Assembly (NCBI RefSeq): GCF_003113265.1
Contig: NZ_PUIV01000022.1
Span: forward strand, 1 to 62,049
DNA: 62,049 nucleotides
Reading direction: 5' to 3'
From: Methylosinus sporium
GTDB taxonomy: Bacteria; Pseudomonadota; Alphaproteobacteria; Rhizobiales; Beijerinckiaceae
The position numbers and the translations under genes were made by a program. This document shows positions 8,958 to 21,631 of this stretch, piece after piece. The notes under the pieces were generated by a model. It saw only the letters and a program-made list of their open reading frames with translations, had not been told where the DNA came from and did not search any database. Position 1 is the first letter of the stretch, and the number at the start of each line of letters is the position of its first letter.

Positions 8958-11225
8958 TCAAACCGGAATATCGCGCGCCGCGGCGAATTCGCGCAAATTC
9001 TCGCGCAGGCTCGGCGCGCCGTCCTCCTTTGCGAGCAGCGAGGCGAGAAACACTTCCGCCTCCTCGAGATTGACGGCGAGGATCATCGCCTTCACCGGCC
9101 CGATCGAAGAGGGCGACATGGACAGCGAGCGATAGCCGAGAGCGAGCAGCGCTAGCGCCTCCAGCGGGCGGCCGCCCATCTCGCCGCAGAGCGTCACCGT
9201 CTTGCCGGCGCGCTTGCCCGCCGCGGCGATGCGCTCCAGCGCCCGCATCACCGGCGTGGAGAGCGTGTCGTAACGCTTGGAGACGCGCGTATTGTCGCGA
9301 TCGGCCGCATACATGTATTGCACGAGATCATTGGAGCCGACCGACAGGAAATCGGCGCGCGCGGCGATGGCGTCGAGCTCCCACAGCAGCGAGGGCACCT
9401 CCACCATGGCGCCGAGCTGCATATTGGTCGGCGGCCGATGGCCATGGCGCTCGAGATGCGCGAGCTCGCGGTGCGCGATCGTCTTCGCCGCCTCGAATTC
9501 CGCGACATTGGCGATCATCGGAAACATGATGCGCACGTCTCGGCCGCCCGCGGCCTTCAGCATGGCGCGGATCTGCATACGCAGCAGACCGGGACGATCG
9601 AGGCCGATGCGGATGGCGCGCCAGCCGAGCGCGGGATTCTCCTCGTCGATCGTCGCCATATAGGGCAGGATCTTGTCGCTGCCGATGTCGAGCGTGCGGA
9701 AGGTGACGGGGCGGTCCTGCACCGCGTCGAACACCGCCTTGTAGAGCAGGAACTGCTCGTTCATGCGCGGAAAGCGCGGCGCCAGCATAAATTGCAGCTC
9801 GGTGCGGAACAGGCCGATGGAGCGCGCGCCGGTCTCGTGCAGATGCGGCACGTCGACGATGAGGCCGGCGTTCATATGCAGCGCGATCTCGACGCCGTCC
9901 TTGGTCACGGCGGCCACATCGCGCAGCTTGGCGTATTGCTCCATGCGGCGGGCGCGCAGCCGCGCCTTCTCGCCATAGGCGGTCTGCACGTCCGGCGGCG
10001 GGCGGATATGCACGTCGCCGGTGACGCCGTCGACGATGACGGCGTCACCCGCTTCGACGAGATCGGTCACATTGGCGGCGAGGCCGACAGTGGCGACGCC
10101 GAGCGCGCGGGCGACGATGCCGACATGGCTCGCCGGCCCGCCTTCCTCCAGCACTAGGCCGCGCAGCCGCGAGCGGTCATAGTCCAGCAGCGCGGCGGGG
10201 CCCATGTTGCGGGCGATGAGAATGGCGTTCTCGGGGATCGATTCACGATCGGCGACATAGCTCTGCCCGGTGAGCTGATGCAGCAGCCGATTGGCGAGAT
10301 CGTCGAGATCGTGAAGCCGATCGCGCAGATAGGGGTCGGTCTGGCGTTGCAGCTTGGCGCGGGCGTCGTTCTGCACGCGCTCCACCGCCGCCTCTGCCGT
10401 GAGGCCGCTCAGCACCGCCTCGTGCAGCCGGCGCACCCAGCCGCGGTCATTGGCGAAAATGCGCACCGCCTCCAGCACCTCGCGATGCTCGCCGGCGCCC
10501 ATGCGGTCGCCATGGGCGACCAATTCGTCGATGGAGACGCGCATCGCCTCGATCGCCGCGTCGAGGCGCTGGACCTCCGCGGCGATATCCTCGGCGATCA
10601 GCTGCTTCACGACGACGCGCGGCTCGTGCAGCACCGCATAGCCGAGCCCGACGCCCTCGCACATGGGCGCGCCCTTGACCACGACGGGGCGGTCGAGCGC
10701 GAAGCTCTCCGGCGTCTTGGCGATGGAGCGCAATTCGCCCGAGGCGATCATCTCGGCGACCAGCATCGCCGTCGTCTGCAGCGCCTCTATCTCCTCCTCG
10801 GAATAGATGCGCCGCACCCTGTTCTGCACGACGAGCACGCCGAGCGTGTTGCCGCCGCGCAAGATCGGCACGCCGAGGAAGGAGTGATAGATCTCCTCGC
10901 CCGTCTCCGGCTTGTAGGAGAAGGACGGGTGCTCCTGCGCCTCGGAGAGGTTCAGCGGCTCGGCGTTTTTGGCGATGAGGCCGACGAGGCCTTCGCCCGC
11001 GTGCATGGTGGTGAGATGCACCGCCTCGCGATTGAGGCCCTCGGTGGCGTAGAGCTCGAGCCCCTGGTCGGCGCGCAGCACATAGACCGAGCAGACTTCC
11101 GCCACCATATTGGACGCGATCAGCACGACGATCTTGTCGAGCCGCGCCTGCGCGCTCACCGGCTCCGCCATGACCTCGCGAAGCCGGCGGAGCAGCAAGC
11201 GGGGTCCGCCGAGAGCGCTACGCAT
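8958..11225 (-). CDS. ptsP: PEP-protein phosphotransferase PtsP (enzyme I-Ntr)
   Basis: Enzyme I of the nitrogen phosphotransferase system: it autophosphorylates from PEP and passes phosphate to NPr, then EIIA-Ntr, for regulation rather than sugar uptake. Length 755 is typical. An N-terminal GAF domain (about 20-165), which in this family senses glutamine and 2-oxoglutarate, is followed by the EI N-terminal helical domain. The phosphohistidine is His367 in GGPASHVGIVARALG. The C-terminal PEP-binding barrel contains the catalytic Cys in VTLCGEMGGRPLE. The start could also be the ATG at residue 20. No ptsN or hprK partner lies in the window. Confidence 0.95.
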   Translation of the reverse strand: MRSALGGPRLLLRRLREVMAEPVSAQARLDKIVVLIASNMVAEVCSVYVLRADQGLELYATEGLNREAVHLTTMHAGEGLVGLIAKNAEPLNLSEAQEHPSFSYKPETGEEIYHSFLGVPILRGGNTLGVLVVQNRVRRIYSEEEIEALQTTAMLVAEMIASGELRSIAKTPESFALDRPVVVKGAPMCEGVGLGYAVLHEPRVVVKQLIAEDIAAEVQRLDAAIEAMRVSIDELVAHGDRMGAGEHREVLEAVRIFANDRGWVRRLHEAVLSGLTAEAAVERVQNDARAKLQRQTDPYLRDRLHDLDDLANRLLHQLTGQSYVADRESIPENAILIARNMGPAALLDYDRSRLRGLVLEEGGPASHVGIVARALGVATVGLAANVTDLVEAGDAVIVDGVTGDVHIRPPPDVQTAYGEKARLRARRMEQYAKLRDVAAVTKDGVEIALHMNAGLIVDVPHLHETGARSIGLFRTELQFMLAPRFPRMNEQFLLYKAVFDAVQDRPVTFRTLDIGSDKILPYMATIDEENPALGWRAIRIGLDRPGLLRMQIRAMLKAAGGRDVRIMFPMIANVAEFEAAKTIAHRELAHLERHGHRPPTNMQLGAMVEVPSLLWELDAIAARADFLSVGSNDLVQYMYAADRDNTRVSKRYDTLSTPVMRALERIAAAGKRAGKTVTLCGEMGGRPLEALALLALGYRSLSMSPSSIGPVKAMILAVNLEEAEVFLASLLAKEDGAPSLRENLREFAAARDIPV

Positions 11226-11524
11226 CCAGTTTCCTTAGTTTCGACAGGCCATATCCGCCAGACGAGGGCTCTGCGAGGCCGCATCGCCCAAATCTAGAGA
11301 ACTTCTAAAATTCTGCCCTGTTCCCGTTTCAGCGTATATTGGGCCCGTCCGGCCTCCGCAAGCGCGGCCGCTCGGCCGCCCGCGACACGCAAAGACCATA
11401 CCGGCTTGCAGACCGGCGACTTAGCCGGTACCAGTCAAAATTCAGACAAGAAGAAATCCGAAAGCCGACCGGCCGCCCTCGCGACAATCGGACTTTTTGG
11501 GCCTGCGCGCCAGAGACGAGATTC
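11226..11524. other. Divergent intergenic region between ptsP and the GGDEF/EAL gene
   Basis: About 300 bp with no gene I can support. It must hold the promoters for both divergent genes. It is open in the frame of the plus-strand gene from 11339, but that part (62 codons) is Arg-rich, unlike a signal peptide, and is taken as non-coding. Confidence 0.4.
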
Positions 11525-14395
11525 GTGCCGCTATCCAGATATCTGATCGCTCTCCTTTTTCTCGTCCTTTGCGGGTCGCGGGCCCTCGCCATCGATTCCG
11601 TGCGCGTGCCGCAGGATGCGGCCGCCATCGACCTCACCCATGCGGTGGAGAAATATTCCTCCGAGGGCGACCGCCTCCAGGTCTCGACCGCCCCCGGCTC
11701 CGACGGCATCATCCGACGCATAGAAGTGGGCGCCAAAGAAGCGGGCACGCGCCCGAGCTGGATCGTTTTCGCGCTCACAAATGATACGGACGAGCAATTG
11801 GAGCGGTTGATCGTCGCCCCGCATTTCCGCCTTCAAGGGTCGGGAGTGATCTGGCCGGACCTCGGCGCGACGCGCATTTCGGCGATCACCGCGAGCCAGG
11901 GATTTCCGCCGGAACATGAGGATAGCGGGGACGCCGATGTTTTTCGCCTGACCCTCGATCCCGGCACCACGATCACCTATGTGGCCGAGCTGCGCACGCC
12001 CAATCTGCCGCAGCTCTATCTGTGGGAGCCCGAATCCTACAAGGACAAGGTGACGAGCCTCACCCTCTATAAGGGCATCGTCATCGGCATCGCCGGCCTG
12101 CTGGCGCTGTTCCTCACCATCGTCTTCGTCGTCAAAGGCGCGGTGATCTTCCCGGCGGCGGCGGCGCTGGCCTGGTCTGTGCTCGCCTATGTCTGCATCG
12201 ATTTCGGCTTCTGGGCCAAGATTTTCGGCGTCGATCCCAACGCCGACCGCATTTGGCGCGCCGGAGCCGAAACGGTGCTGTCGGCGACCTTGGTGGTCTT
12301 CCTCTTCGCCTATCTCAACCTCAACCGCTGGCATGTGCGCGCCTGGCACGTGGCGGCGCTCTGGCTGCTGATTCTTGCCGATCTCGTCGGTCTCGCCATT
12401 TTCGACGCGCCAGTGGCGGCGGGCGTCGCGCGCATCTCGCTCGCCACGGTCTCTGCAGTCGGATTCGTGCTCGTCCTGTATCTGGCGACGCATGGCTTCG
12501 ACCGCGCCATCATGTTGATTCCAACTTGGTTCTTGCTGCTGCTCTGGGTCTGCGCGGCGGGCTTCACCGTCTCCGGCTGGCTGACCAATGATCTGGTCTC
12601 GCCGGCGCTGGTCGGCGGCCTGGTGCTGATCGTGATGCTGATCGGCTTCACCGTTATGCAAAACGCCTTCGCCAGCGGCGGCCTCGCCCATGGCGCGATC
12701 TCCGACACGGAGCGCAAGGCGCTGGCGTTGACCGGGGCCAATGAGATCGTCTTCGATTGGGACGTGCCGGCCGACTACATTTATGTGAGCCCGGAGGTCG
12801 AGGAACAACTCGGGCTCGATCGCGGCGGGCTCGAGGGGGCGGCGTCCTCCTGGCTCGCGCTGTTGCATCCTTTCGAGCACGACCGCTATCGCGCCTGCCT
12901 CGATTCGCTGCTCGAGCAGCGACGCGGACGCATCAATCAGGAGTTCCGGCTGCGCGCCTCCGACGGCCATTATTTCTGCTATCGGCTGCGGGCGCGGCCG
13001 GTGATCGGGCAGGATGGCGAAGTCATTCGCGTCGTCGGCACGCTCACCGACGTCACCGACGAGCGCAATGCGAGAGAGCGGCTGCTGCATGACGCCGTCC
13101 ACGACAATCTGACCGGCCTGCCCAATCGCGAATTGTTCTTCGATCGGCTGGAGGCGGCGCTGGTCTTCGCCGGGCTCGAGGCCGGCGTGCGGCCGACCGT
13201 GCTCGCCGTCGACATCGACCGTTTCCGCCAGATCAACGAGCAGGTGGGCGTCGCGACGGGCGATTCGATCCTGCTCACCATCGCCCATCGCCTGACGCGG
13301 CTGTTGCAGCCGCAGGACACTCTGGCGAGGTTGGATGGCGATCGCTTCGCCATCATCCTCGTCTCCGAGACCGACGTCGATCATGTGATCGCGCTCGCCG
13401 ATTCGGTGCGGCGCACGCTGGCGACGCCGGTGCGCTTCACCGATCGCGAGATTTCGCTGTCGGTGTCGATCGGCGTGGCGCTATTCGACAAGGAATTGCA
13501 TCCCGACCGCCACGACATGCTCGAGGACGCCGAAATCTCGCTGCGTCACGCCAAGAAGCTCGGCGGCAATCGCATAGAAGTGTTCCGCCCGGCGATGCGC
13601 GCGCAGCGCTCCGACCGGCTGACGCTGGAGGCCGATCTCAGACGCGCGCTGGAGCGCGGCGAGATCAAGGTGTTCTTCCAGCCGGTGGTGCGGCTCGAGG
13701 ATCGCACCATCGCCGGCTTCGAGGCGCTGCTGCGCTGGGATCATCCGCGCCTCGGCCAGCTCGATCCGAGCGAGTTCGGACAGGTCGCCGAGCAGACCGG
13801 CCTCATCGTCGATTTCGGCCTATTGGCGCTGGAGCGCACGGCGCGCGAACTGGCCGCCTGGCAGCGCGCGCTCGCCGTCGATCCGCCGATCTTCGCCTGC
13901 GTCAATATCGGCTCGCGGCAATTGCTGCGGCACGATCTGCTGCGCGACGTCAAAAGCGTGCTGATGCGCAACGACATCGTCAAAGGCAGCCTCAAGCTCG
14001 CGCTCGGCGAGGGGCTGGTGATGGAAAATCCCGAATACGCCGCGCAAATGCTGGGGCGAATCAAGGAGCTCGGCGCGGGCCTCGCGATGAGCGATTTCGG
14101 CTCCGGCTATTCCTCGCTCGCCTATCTGCAGAGCTTTCCCTTCGACACGATCAAGATCGGCCGCTCCTTCACGCGCCAGACCGGCAAGGGCTCGCGCGCG
14201 GTGATCCTGCGCTCGCTGATCTCGCTGGCGCATGATCTCGGCATGGATGTCGTCGCCGAGGGCGCGGAGACGGAATCGGACGCCATCGAGCTCTATCAGC
14301 TCGGCTGCGCCTATGCGCAGGGCTACGCCTTCGGCCGCCCGATCAGCCCGATGGAGGCGCGAAGGCTGGTGGGGGCAGCGCCCGAGGCGGCGTAG
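11525..14395 (+). CDS. Seven-TM PAS-GGDEF-EAL protein with degenerate catalytic motifs
   Basis: A predicted inner-membrane c-di-GMP-related protein of 956 residues. The order is a signal/anchor (VPLSRYLIALLFLVLCGSRA), a periplasmic sensor resembling 7TMR-DISM extracellular domains (about 25-180), seven TM helices (about 180-380), PAS (about 398-520), GGDEF (about 522-690) and EAL (about 705-950). The GGDEF signature is D604-G-D-R-F608, lacking the catalytic Glu. The EAL tripeptide is intact (733-735), but the usual DDFG is SDFG (856-859) and the KxD motif reads KIG (877-879), losing a metal-ligand Asp. It is thus probably a c-di-GMP or protein-binding sensor rather than an enzyme. The GTG at 11525 is chosen because the signal begins there; an in-frame ATG lies at 11339. 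Confidence 0.85.
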   Translation: MPLSRYLIALLFLVLCGSRALAIDSVRVPQDAAAIDLTHAVEKYSSEGDRLQVSTAPGSDGIIRRIEVGAKEAGTRPSWIVFALTNDTDEQLERLIVAPHFRLQGSGVIWPDLGATRISAITASQGFPPEHEDSGDADVFRLTLDPGTTITYVAELRTPNLPQLYLWEPESYKDKVTSLTLYKGIVIGIAGLLALFLTIVFVVKGAVIFPAAAALAWSVLAYVCIDFGFWAKIFGVDPNADRIWRAGAETVLSATLVVFLFAYLNLNRWHVRAWHVAALWLLILADLVGLAIFDAPVAAGVARISLATVSAVGFVLVLYLATHGFDRAIMLIPTWFLLLLWVCAAGFTVSGWLTNDLVSPALVGGLVLIVMLIGFTVMQNAFASGGLAHGAISDTERKALALTGANEIVFDWDVPADYIYVSPEVEEQLGLDRGGLEGAASSWLALLHPFEHDRYRACLDSLLEQRRGRINQEFRLRASDGHYFCYRLRARPVIGQDGEVIRVVGTLTDVTDERNARERLLHDAVHDNLTGLPNRELFFDRLEAALVFAGLEAGVRPTVLAVDIDRFRQINEQVGVATGDSILLTIAHRLTRLLQPQDTLARLDGDRFAIILVSETDVDHVIALADSVRRTLATPVRFTDREISLSVSIGVALFDKELHPDRHDMLEDAEISLRHAKKLGGNRIEVFRPAMRAQRSDRLTLEADLRRALERGEIKVFFQPVVRLEDRTIAGFEALLRWDHPRLGQLDPSEFGQVAEQTGLIVDFGLLALERTARELAAWQRALAVDPPIFACVNIGSRQLLRHDLLRDVKSVLMRNDIVKGSLKLALGEGLVMENPEYAAQMLGRIKELGAGLAMSDFGSGYSSLAYLQSFPFDTIKIGRSFTRQTGKGSRAVILRSLISLAHDLGMDVVAEGAETESDAIELYQLGCAYAQGYAFGRPISPMEARRLVGAAPEAA

Positions 14396-14424
14396 GGCGG
14401 GGGCTCGTTAAGGAAGGGCGCTTT

Positions 14425-16773
<2,349 letters not shown>

Positions 16774-16840
16774 GGGACGAAATCGACCGGCGCGTCGCGA
16801 AATGATAAGACGAGCCGCTATTTTAAAAGCAAGGGCGCAT

Positions 16841-17040
16841 CTCCTTCTCCCACTTGTGGGAGAAGGTGGCCTCGCCATAGGGCGTCCGTAAGGACGCCCG
16901 TCTCAAGAGACGGGCTATTGCGAGGTCGGATGAGGGACCGACCCGCCGCAGCGATCTCGGAAAGCTTTTGAAGCGCCGCCAACCGCAGCCGCCCTCATCC
17001 GGCCCGGCTGCGCCGGGCCTCTCCCGCAAGCGGGAGAAGG
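16841..17040. repeat. Family A intergenic repeat, copy 2
   Basis: Fills the 303-bp gap between ligA and the O-methyltransferase gene. It begins with CTCCTTCTCCCAC...GTGGGAGAAGG and contains the inserted hairpins GGGCGTCC/GGACGCCC and CCCGTCTC/GAGACGGG, then GGTCGGATGAGGG. It ends with the inverted set CCCTCATCCGG, CCCGGC/GCCGGG and CTCCCGC/GCGGGAG. Same bipartite layout as copy 1. It ends only 36 bp before the next start codon, so it may lie in that gene's leader. Confidence 0.85.
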
Positions 17041-17076
17041 ATGCGCGTGGCGAGATTCTCGTTTGTGAGGACAAAG

Positions 17077-18084
<1,008 letters not shown>

Positions 18085-18115
18085 GGCGTTTCCGATATGG
18101 CGCGGCTTACGCGGC

Positions 18116-18970
18116 TCAGGGGCATTCCTTCTGCACGCGGCCGAGCGCGTCGGAGAGACCTTTCAGCGAATAGACGTCGGTCGTGACATTGCCCTTGGCG
18201 GAGGGCGCCTTGACGGTGAGCTTGGTCCCGCTCTTCAGCGCCTCGACGAATTCCTTCTCCTTCGCCGGATTCTTCACCCAGGCGTTGGAGCCTTTGGTCA
18301 CGAGCTCGAAATTGTCGCCGTCTATGTCGGCGCTGGCGGCGCCGCCGTCCTTGGCCGCAAAGCCCAGAATGATCGCCACCTCATTGCGCACGCCTTCGGC
18401 CGGCCGCGTCGAGATGAAGACATAGGCCTTGTCGCGCTGCAATTTACCCGGCTGGCGGTCTTTCGGCTCGGCGAGCGCATAGCAGGTCTTGTCCTTGCCT
18501 TGCCCATGCGCGGTCATGGCGTTCCAATCGCCATAGGAGCCGACGGCGGTCGGCGTCTTGGCGCCGGCCTTCTCCTTCTCGGCCGGCTTTTCCTTGCCGG
18601 CCTTGGCGGTCTTGCCGTTCTTGTCCTTGCCGCTTTTGGCGTCCGGCTCTTCCTCCGCCGCCGCGGGCTTTTTCGCTTCGGCGGTTTTCTTCGCTTCGGC
18701 GCCTTTCTTCGCCTCAGCGCCTTTCTTGGCGTCGGCCGGCTTCTTGTCTTTGTGGCTCTTGGCGTCGGCCGGCTTCTTCGCGTCGCTGGGCTCCGTCTTC
18801 TTGGCGGGATCCGTTTTCCTGGCGTCTGGCTTGGCCGGCTTCTTCTTGTCGGCCTTGGCGTCGGAGGCCGCATCCTCGGCCGCCGGCTTTTCTTTGGCGA
18901 GCGCCGGCGCCGCGACTGTGAGGCCGAGGCCGGCGGCGAGAAGGAGAGGAAGGAAAGAAGGGCGAATCAT
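18116..18970 (-). CDS. Secreted IalB-like protein with long Lys/Ala-rich segment
   Basis: A 284-residue exported protein. A signal peptide (MIRPSFLPLLLAAGLGLTVA, cleavage near APALA) is followed by a low-complexity, histone-H1-like Lys/Ala/Asp/Pro segment (about 26-140) with repeats such as AKKGAEAKKGAEAKKTAEAK. The C-terminal domain (about 141-284) resembles invasion-associated locus B: YGDWNAMTAHGQGKDKTCYA, then KAYVFISTRPAEG and a final Cys (KECP). IalB proteins are periplasmic and widespread in Rhizobiales. The basic segment could bind cell wall, LPS or nucleic acid; that is inference. Confidence 0.8.
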   Translation of the reverse strand: MIRPSFLPLLLAAGLGLTVAAPALAKEKPAAEDAASDAKADKKKPAKPDARKTDPAKKTEPSDAKKPADAKSHKDKKPADAKKGAEAKKGAEAKKTAEAKKPAAAEEEPDAKSGKDKNGKTAKAGKEKPAEKEKAGAKTPTAVGSYGDWNAMTAHGQGKDKTCYALAEPKDRQPGKLQRDKAYVFISTRPAEGVRNEVAIILGFAAKDGGAASADIDGDNFELVTKGSNAWVKNPAKEKEFVEALKSGTKLTVKAPSAKGNVTTDVYSLKGLSDALGRVQKECP

Positions 18971-19095
18971 AGAGCGAAGTCTATCGCCCGAGCCTGTGGC
19001 GAACCAGTGGCGGCGAAGGCTGCGACATTGTCATAGTGGAATGTTTCCTGCTTGGCGCAAGCGCGCGAATGAGGCGCGCGAGACAGGATGTTTCC

Positions 19096-19515
19096 ATGGC
19101 CAGACGGCACATTCTCTATATCGAGCGCGGCAAGCTGCCGGACCGCGCCGCTCATCAAAAGGCGATCGACGCGACCAAGATCGCCGTCTCGCTGGATCAC
19201 GATTACGCCCCTTTCGCCGTCGAGGGCTATCTGCCCTGCACATTCGACGGCGAGGACGCCGGCTTCGACATTCGCTTCGCAGAGCGCGACCCCGCCGTGG
19301 CCCTGCCGGCGGAAATCGCCGAGGCGATCGGCGGCCGCGATGCGCAAGTCGCGATCAAATGGTCGAGCGATCCCCGCGAGAAGATCGCGGCCCTGGCGTT
19401 CAGCGCCGCGCTGGCGAAGGATTTCGGCGCCGTGGCGCATGATCCCGACAAGAACGAGATCATCGCCGCCGACGCGCTGCTGAAACAGGCGAAGGCGGCG
19501 CAGGACGAGCTATAG
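19096..19515 (+). CDS. Conserved-looking cytosolic protein, unknown function
   Basis: A 139-residue protein with no signal peptide or membrane segment, starting MARRHILYIERGKLPDRAAH. AGGA stands 7 nt before the ATG. The sequence is Ala- and Asp-rich and mixed alpha/beta in character, with a GYLPCTFDGEDAGFDIRF segment in the middle. I do not recognise the family. Its stop lies 2 bp from the stop of the convergent TPR-methyltransferase gene, and an IalB-like gene is divergent upstream. The frame is full length, with codon use like its neighbours. Confidence 0.65.
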   Translation: MARRHILYIERGKLPDRAAHQKAIDATKIAVSLDHDYAPFAVEGYLPCTFDGEDAGFDIRFAERDPAVALPAEIAEAIGGRDAQVAIKWSSDPREKIAALAFSAALAKDFGAVAHDPDKNEIIAADALLKQAKAAQDEL

Positions 19516-19517
19516 GT

Positions 19518-21014
19518 TCAACGCCGCCGCAGCAGGAGCAGCCGGCCATCGACCGGCCGGTTGGCCTCTATGCGGATCGTCGTCGCCCGCGAGACCAGCG
19601 GGGCGAAATACTTCTCCCACGATTTTTCGACATAGGCCGGATCATGCGTGAACCGGCCTGTCGGCGTGAGCGTATAATCGGCCTCGATCCCGGTCTCTAT
19701 GCTGAACGCGAAGACCCCGCCCGGGGCGAGGCGCGCCGCGACGCTGGCGAACAGAGCGGAGAGGTCGCCGAAATAGATCAGCAGGTCGAGCGCGACGACG
19801 AGATCGAAGCGCTCGCCATCGGCTACCAGGAAATCCTCGACATCCTGCTCCGCCAGCCGCGCATAGATCCGGCGTTCGCGCGCCTTCTCCAACATGCGCG
19901 GGGAGAGGTCGACGCCGACGATCTCCTCGCCGAAGCCGGCGAGCATTTCGGCGGCGAGGCCGGTGCCGCATCCGAGATCGAGAATGCGCGGGAAAGCGCG
20001 CGCGGTCTCGGCCAGCAGCGGCTGTAATGTCGTGGGCAGGCGATAGCCCAGCGTCTCGACGAGATGCCGATCGAAGTCCGGCGCATATTTGTCGAAGCAG
20101 GCGGCGATATAGGCGCGCGACGCGCGCTCGCTCCGCAATCCGCGCAATGCGGCGAGATGATGGGGGATGATCGGATCGTCCGGCGCCCCGCGCAGCAGCG
20201 CTTCGCCGAGGCGGATCGCCGCTTCCTTTCGGCCGAAGCCGCAGAGCGCCTGGAAGCCCGAGCGAGCGACGCGCTCGTCCTCCTCCGCGTGGAGGCCGGC
20301 GGCGCGCCGATAGGCGGCGAAGGCCTCTTCCGGCGACGCTGCGATCGTCGTTTCCACAAAAGCCGCGAGCGCATATTTGCGCACGATCGGCGCTTCTTCG
20401 GGCAGCGCCTCGGCGGCGCGCTGCAATGCCGCGCGCGCGGCCGCGAACTCGCCGATCAGATAGAGCGCCTGACCATAGCAGGCGTAGAGGCCCGGGGTGG
20501 CGACGCCACGATCCAGCGCGCCGCGCAGCAGCGTGACGGCTTCGTCATAGCGGCGGCTCTCGAGGCAGATGAGCCCGAGCCCGGTCGCCGCCTCTGTGCA
20601 GGCGGGGTCGAGATCGAGCGCCGCGAGATAGGAATGCTCGGCGGTGGCGGTCTCGCCGATCTCGTTGCAGAGGCTGGCGACGGTGAGCCAGACCTGAGTG
20701 CGGCTCGGATCGCGCTCCAGCGAGGCGATGAAACATTGCAGCGCGTCGGCCTTGCGGCCGTCGAGCCAGAGCACAGCGCCGAGATCGGCGAGGAGATCGG
20801 CGTCCTCGGGCGTCAGCGAGGCCGCCGTCGTCAGAGCGGCGACGGCGCCGGTCACATCGCCCTCCTGCCAGAGGCCGAGGCCGAGATAGCGCAAAGCTTT
20901 GACCGGCGATTCGCCGGCGTCCATCATTTCAGCGAAACGAGGAAAGCGCGCGCGCCAGACAGCGAGCGTGTCGACGAGGTCCGGCGGCGACGGAGGGGAA
21001 ATATGCAGACTCAT
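19518..21014 (-). CDS. TPR-repeat protein fused to a SAM-dependent methyltransferase
   Basis: A cytosolic 498-residue protein. The N-terminal two thirds (about 30-300) are tetratricopeptide repeats, with AALTTAASLTPEDADLLADL and similar helices. The C-terminal third (about 310-498) is a class I methyltransferase with motif I ILDLGCGTGLAAEMLAGFG, acidic strand-2 end VGVDLSPRML and FDLVVALDLLIYFGD. The family resembles methyltransferases that modify proteins or sugars, but no target is known. The ATG at 21014 is preferred; the frame extends to 21044. Confidence 0.8.
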   Translation of the reverse strand: MSLHISPPSPPDLVDTLAVWRARFPRFAEMMDAGESPVKALRYLGLGLWQEGDVTGAVAALTTAASLTPEDADLLADLGAVLWLDGRKADALQCFIASLERDPSRTQVWLTVASLCNEIGETATAEHSYLAALDLDPACTEAATGLGLICLESRRYDEAVTLLRGALDRGVATPGLYACYGQALYLIGEFAAARAALQRAAEALPEEAPIVRKYALAAFVETTIAASPEEAFAAYRRAAGLHAEEDERVARSGFQALCGFGRKEAAIRLGEALLRGAPDDPIIPHHLAALRGLRSERASRAYIAACFDKYAPDFDRHLVETLGYRLPTTLQPLLAETARAFPRILDLGCGTGLAAEMLAGFGEEIVGVDLSPRMLEKARERRIYARLAEQDVEDFLVADGERFDLVVALDLLIYFGDLSALFASVAARLAPGGVFAFSIETGIEADYTLTPTGRFTHDPAYVEKSWEKYFAPLVSRATTIRIEANRPVDGRLLLLRRR

Positions 21015-21148
21015 GCGGCTATGCTCCCGAAACAAACGGGACATGTTTTGCCGCGCCGAGCTGTCGTCAGGCTTGCCTGGCGGTCTCCTTCATCGGAGCC
21101 GAAGTGCGAGCCGGAAGGTTCGCGTCTGTCCGCCGGACGAAAACGACC

Positions 21149-21559
21149 TCATAAAAACTGCGACAGCCCCGGCACGGAATCGGTGATTTGCTTCAGCTTT
21201 TCCTTGCCGACCAGCCCCTCGGCATGGGCGAAGAACTCCTTGGCCAACGCCTGGCTCTGATCCATGGAGAGGCCGACGCTGGAGAGCCGTCCAGCGAGCG
21301 CCATCAGATCGCCCTTGGAGCCGCCGACGAGGCCGCCGAGCCCGCCCAACAGACCGCCGAGCAGCCCGCCATCCGCCGCCGGAGCCGCCTCGGCCGCGGC
21401 GATCGCTTCCTCGGCGCCGGGCAGCTTGGCGATGAGATCGGCCGCCGGACCGTCCGGGAACTCCTTGCGGAAAAAGCCGAGCACATGGCCGGCGGCGAGG
21501 CGCGCCGTCTCGGGCTCGACGCCGAGCGTTGCGGAAATGCGGGCGATCAATTCATCCAT
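21149..21559 (-). CDS. DUF2780/DUF2267-like small protein
   Basis: A 136-residue protein with no export signal. The N-terminal helical part (MDELIARISATLGVEPETA) resembles DUF2267/DUF2780 proteins. A Gly/Leu-rich linker (GGLLGGLLGGLGGLVGG, about 65-80) and a helical C-terminal part (MALAGRLSSVGLSMDQSQAL) follow. This two-part layout with a Gly-rich middle is typical of the VcgC/VcgE-like family, whose function is unknown. It lies between lysC and the TPR-methyltransferase on the same strand, with gaps of 72 and 134 bp. Confidence 0.65.
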   Translation of the reverse strand: MDELIARISATLGVEPETARLAAGHVLGFFRKEFPDGPAADLIAKLPGAEEAIAAAEAAPAADGGLLGGLLGGLGGLVGGSKGDLMALAGRLSSVGLSMDQSQALAKEFFAHAEGLVGKEKLKQITDSVPGLSQFL

Positions 21560-21631
21560 GCTCGGCTCCTACTTTTAAAATATGCTCGGTCTCGACAGTT
21601 ACGCGGCGATTGCGACGACTTCGCAGCGGCC

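Noticed and set aside
11339-11524. 62-codon N-terminal extension of the GGDEF/EAL protein
   Set aside because: Highly basic and placed before a clear signal/anchor sequence; better read as leader DNA.
18560-18900. Lys/Ala-rich repeats as a tandem DNA repeat or CRISPR
   Set aside because: The units are short, irregular and in frame with the IalB-like gene; they encode a low-complexity protein segment. No CRISPR-like repeat-spacer structure exists anywhere in the window.
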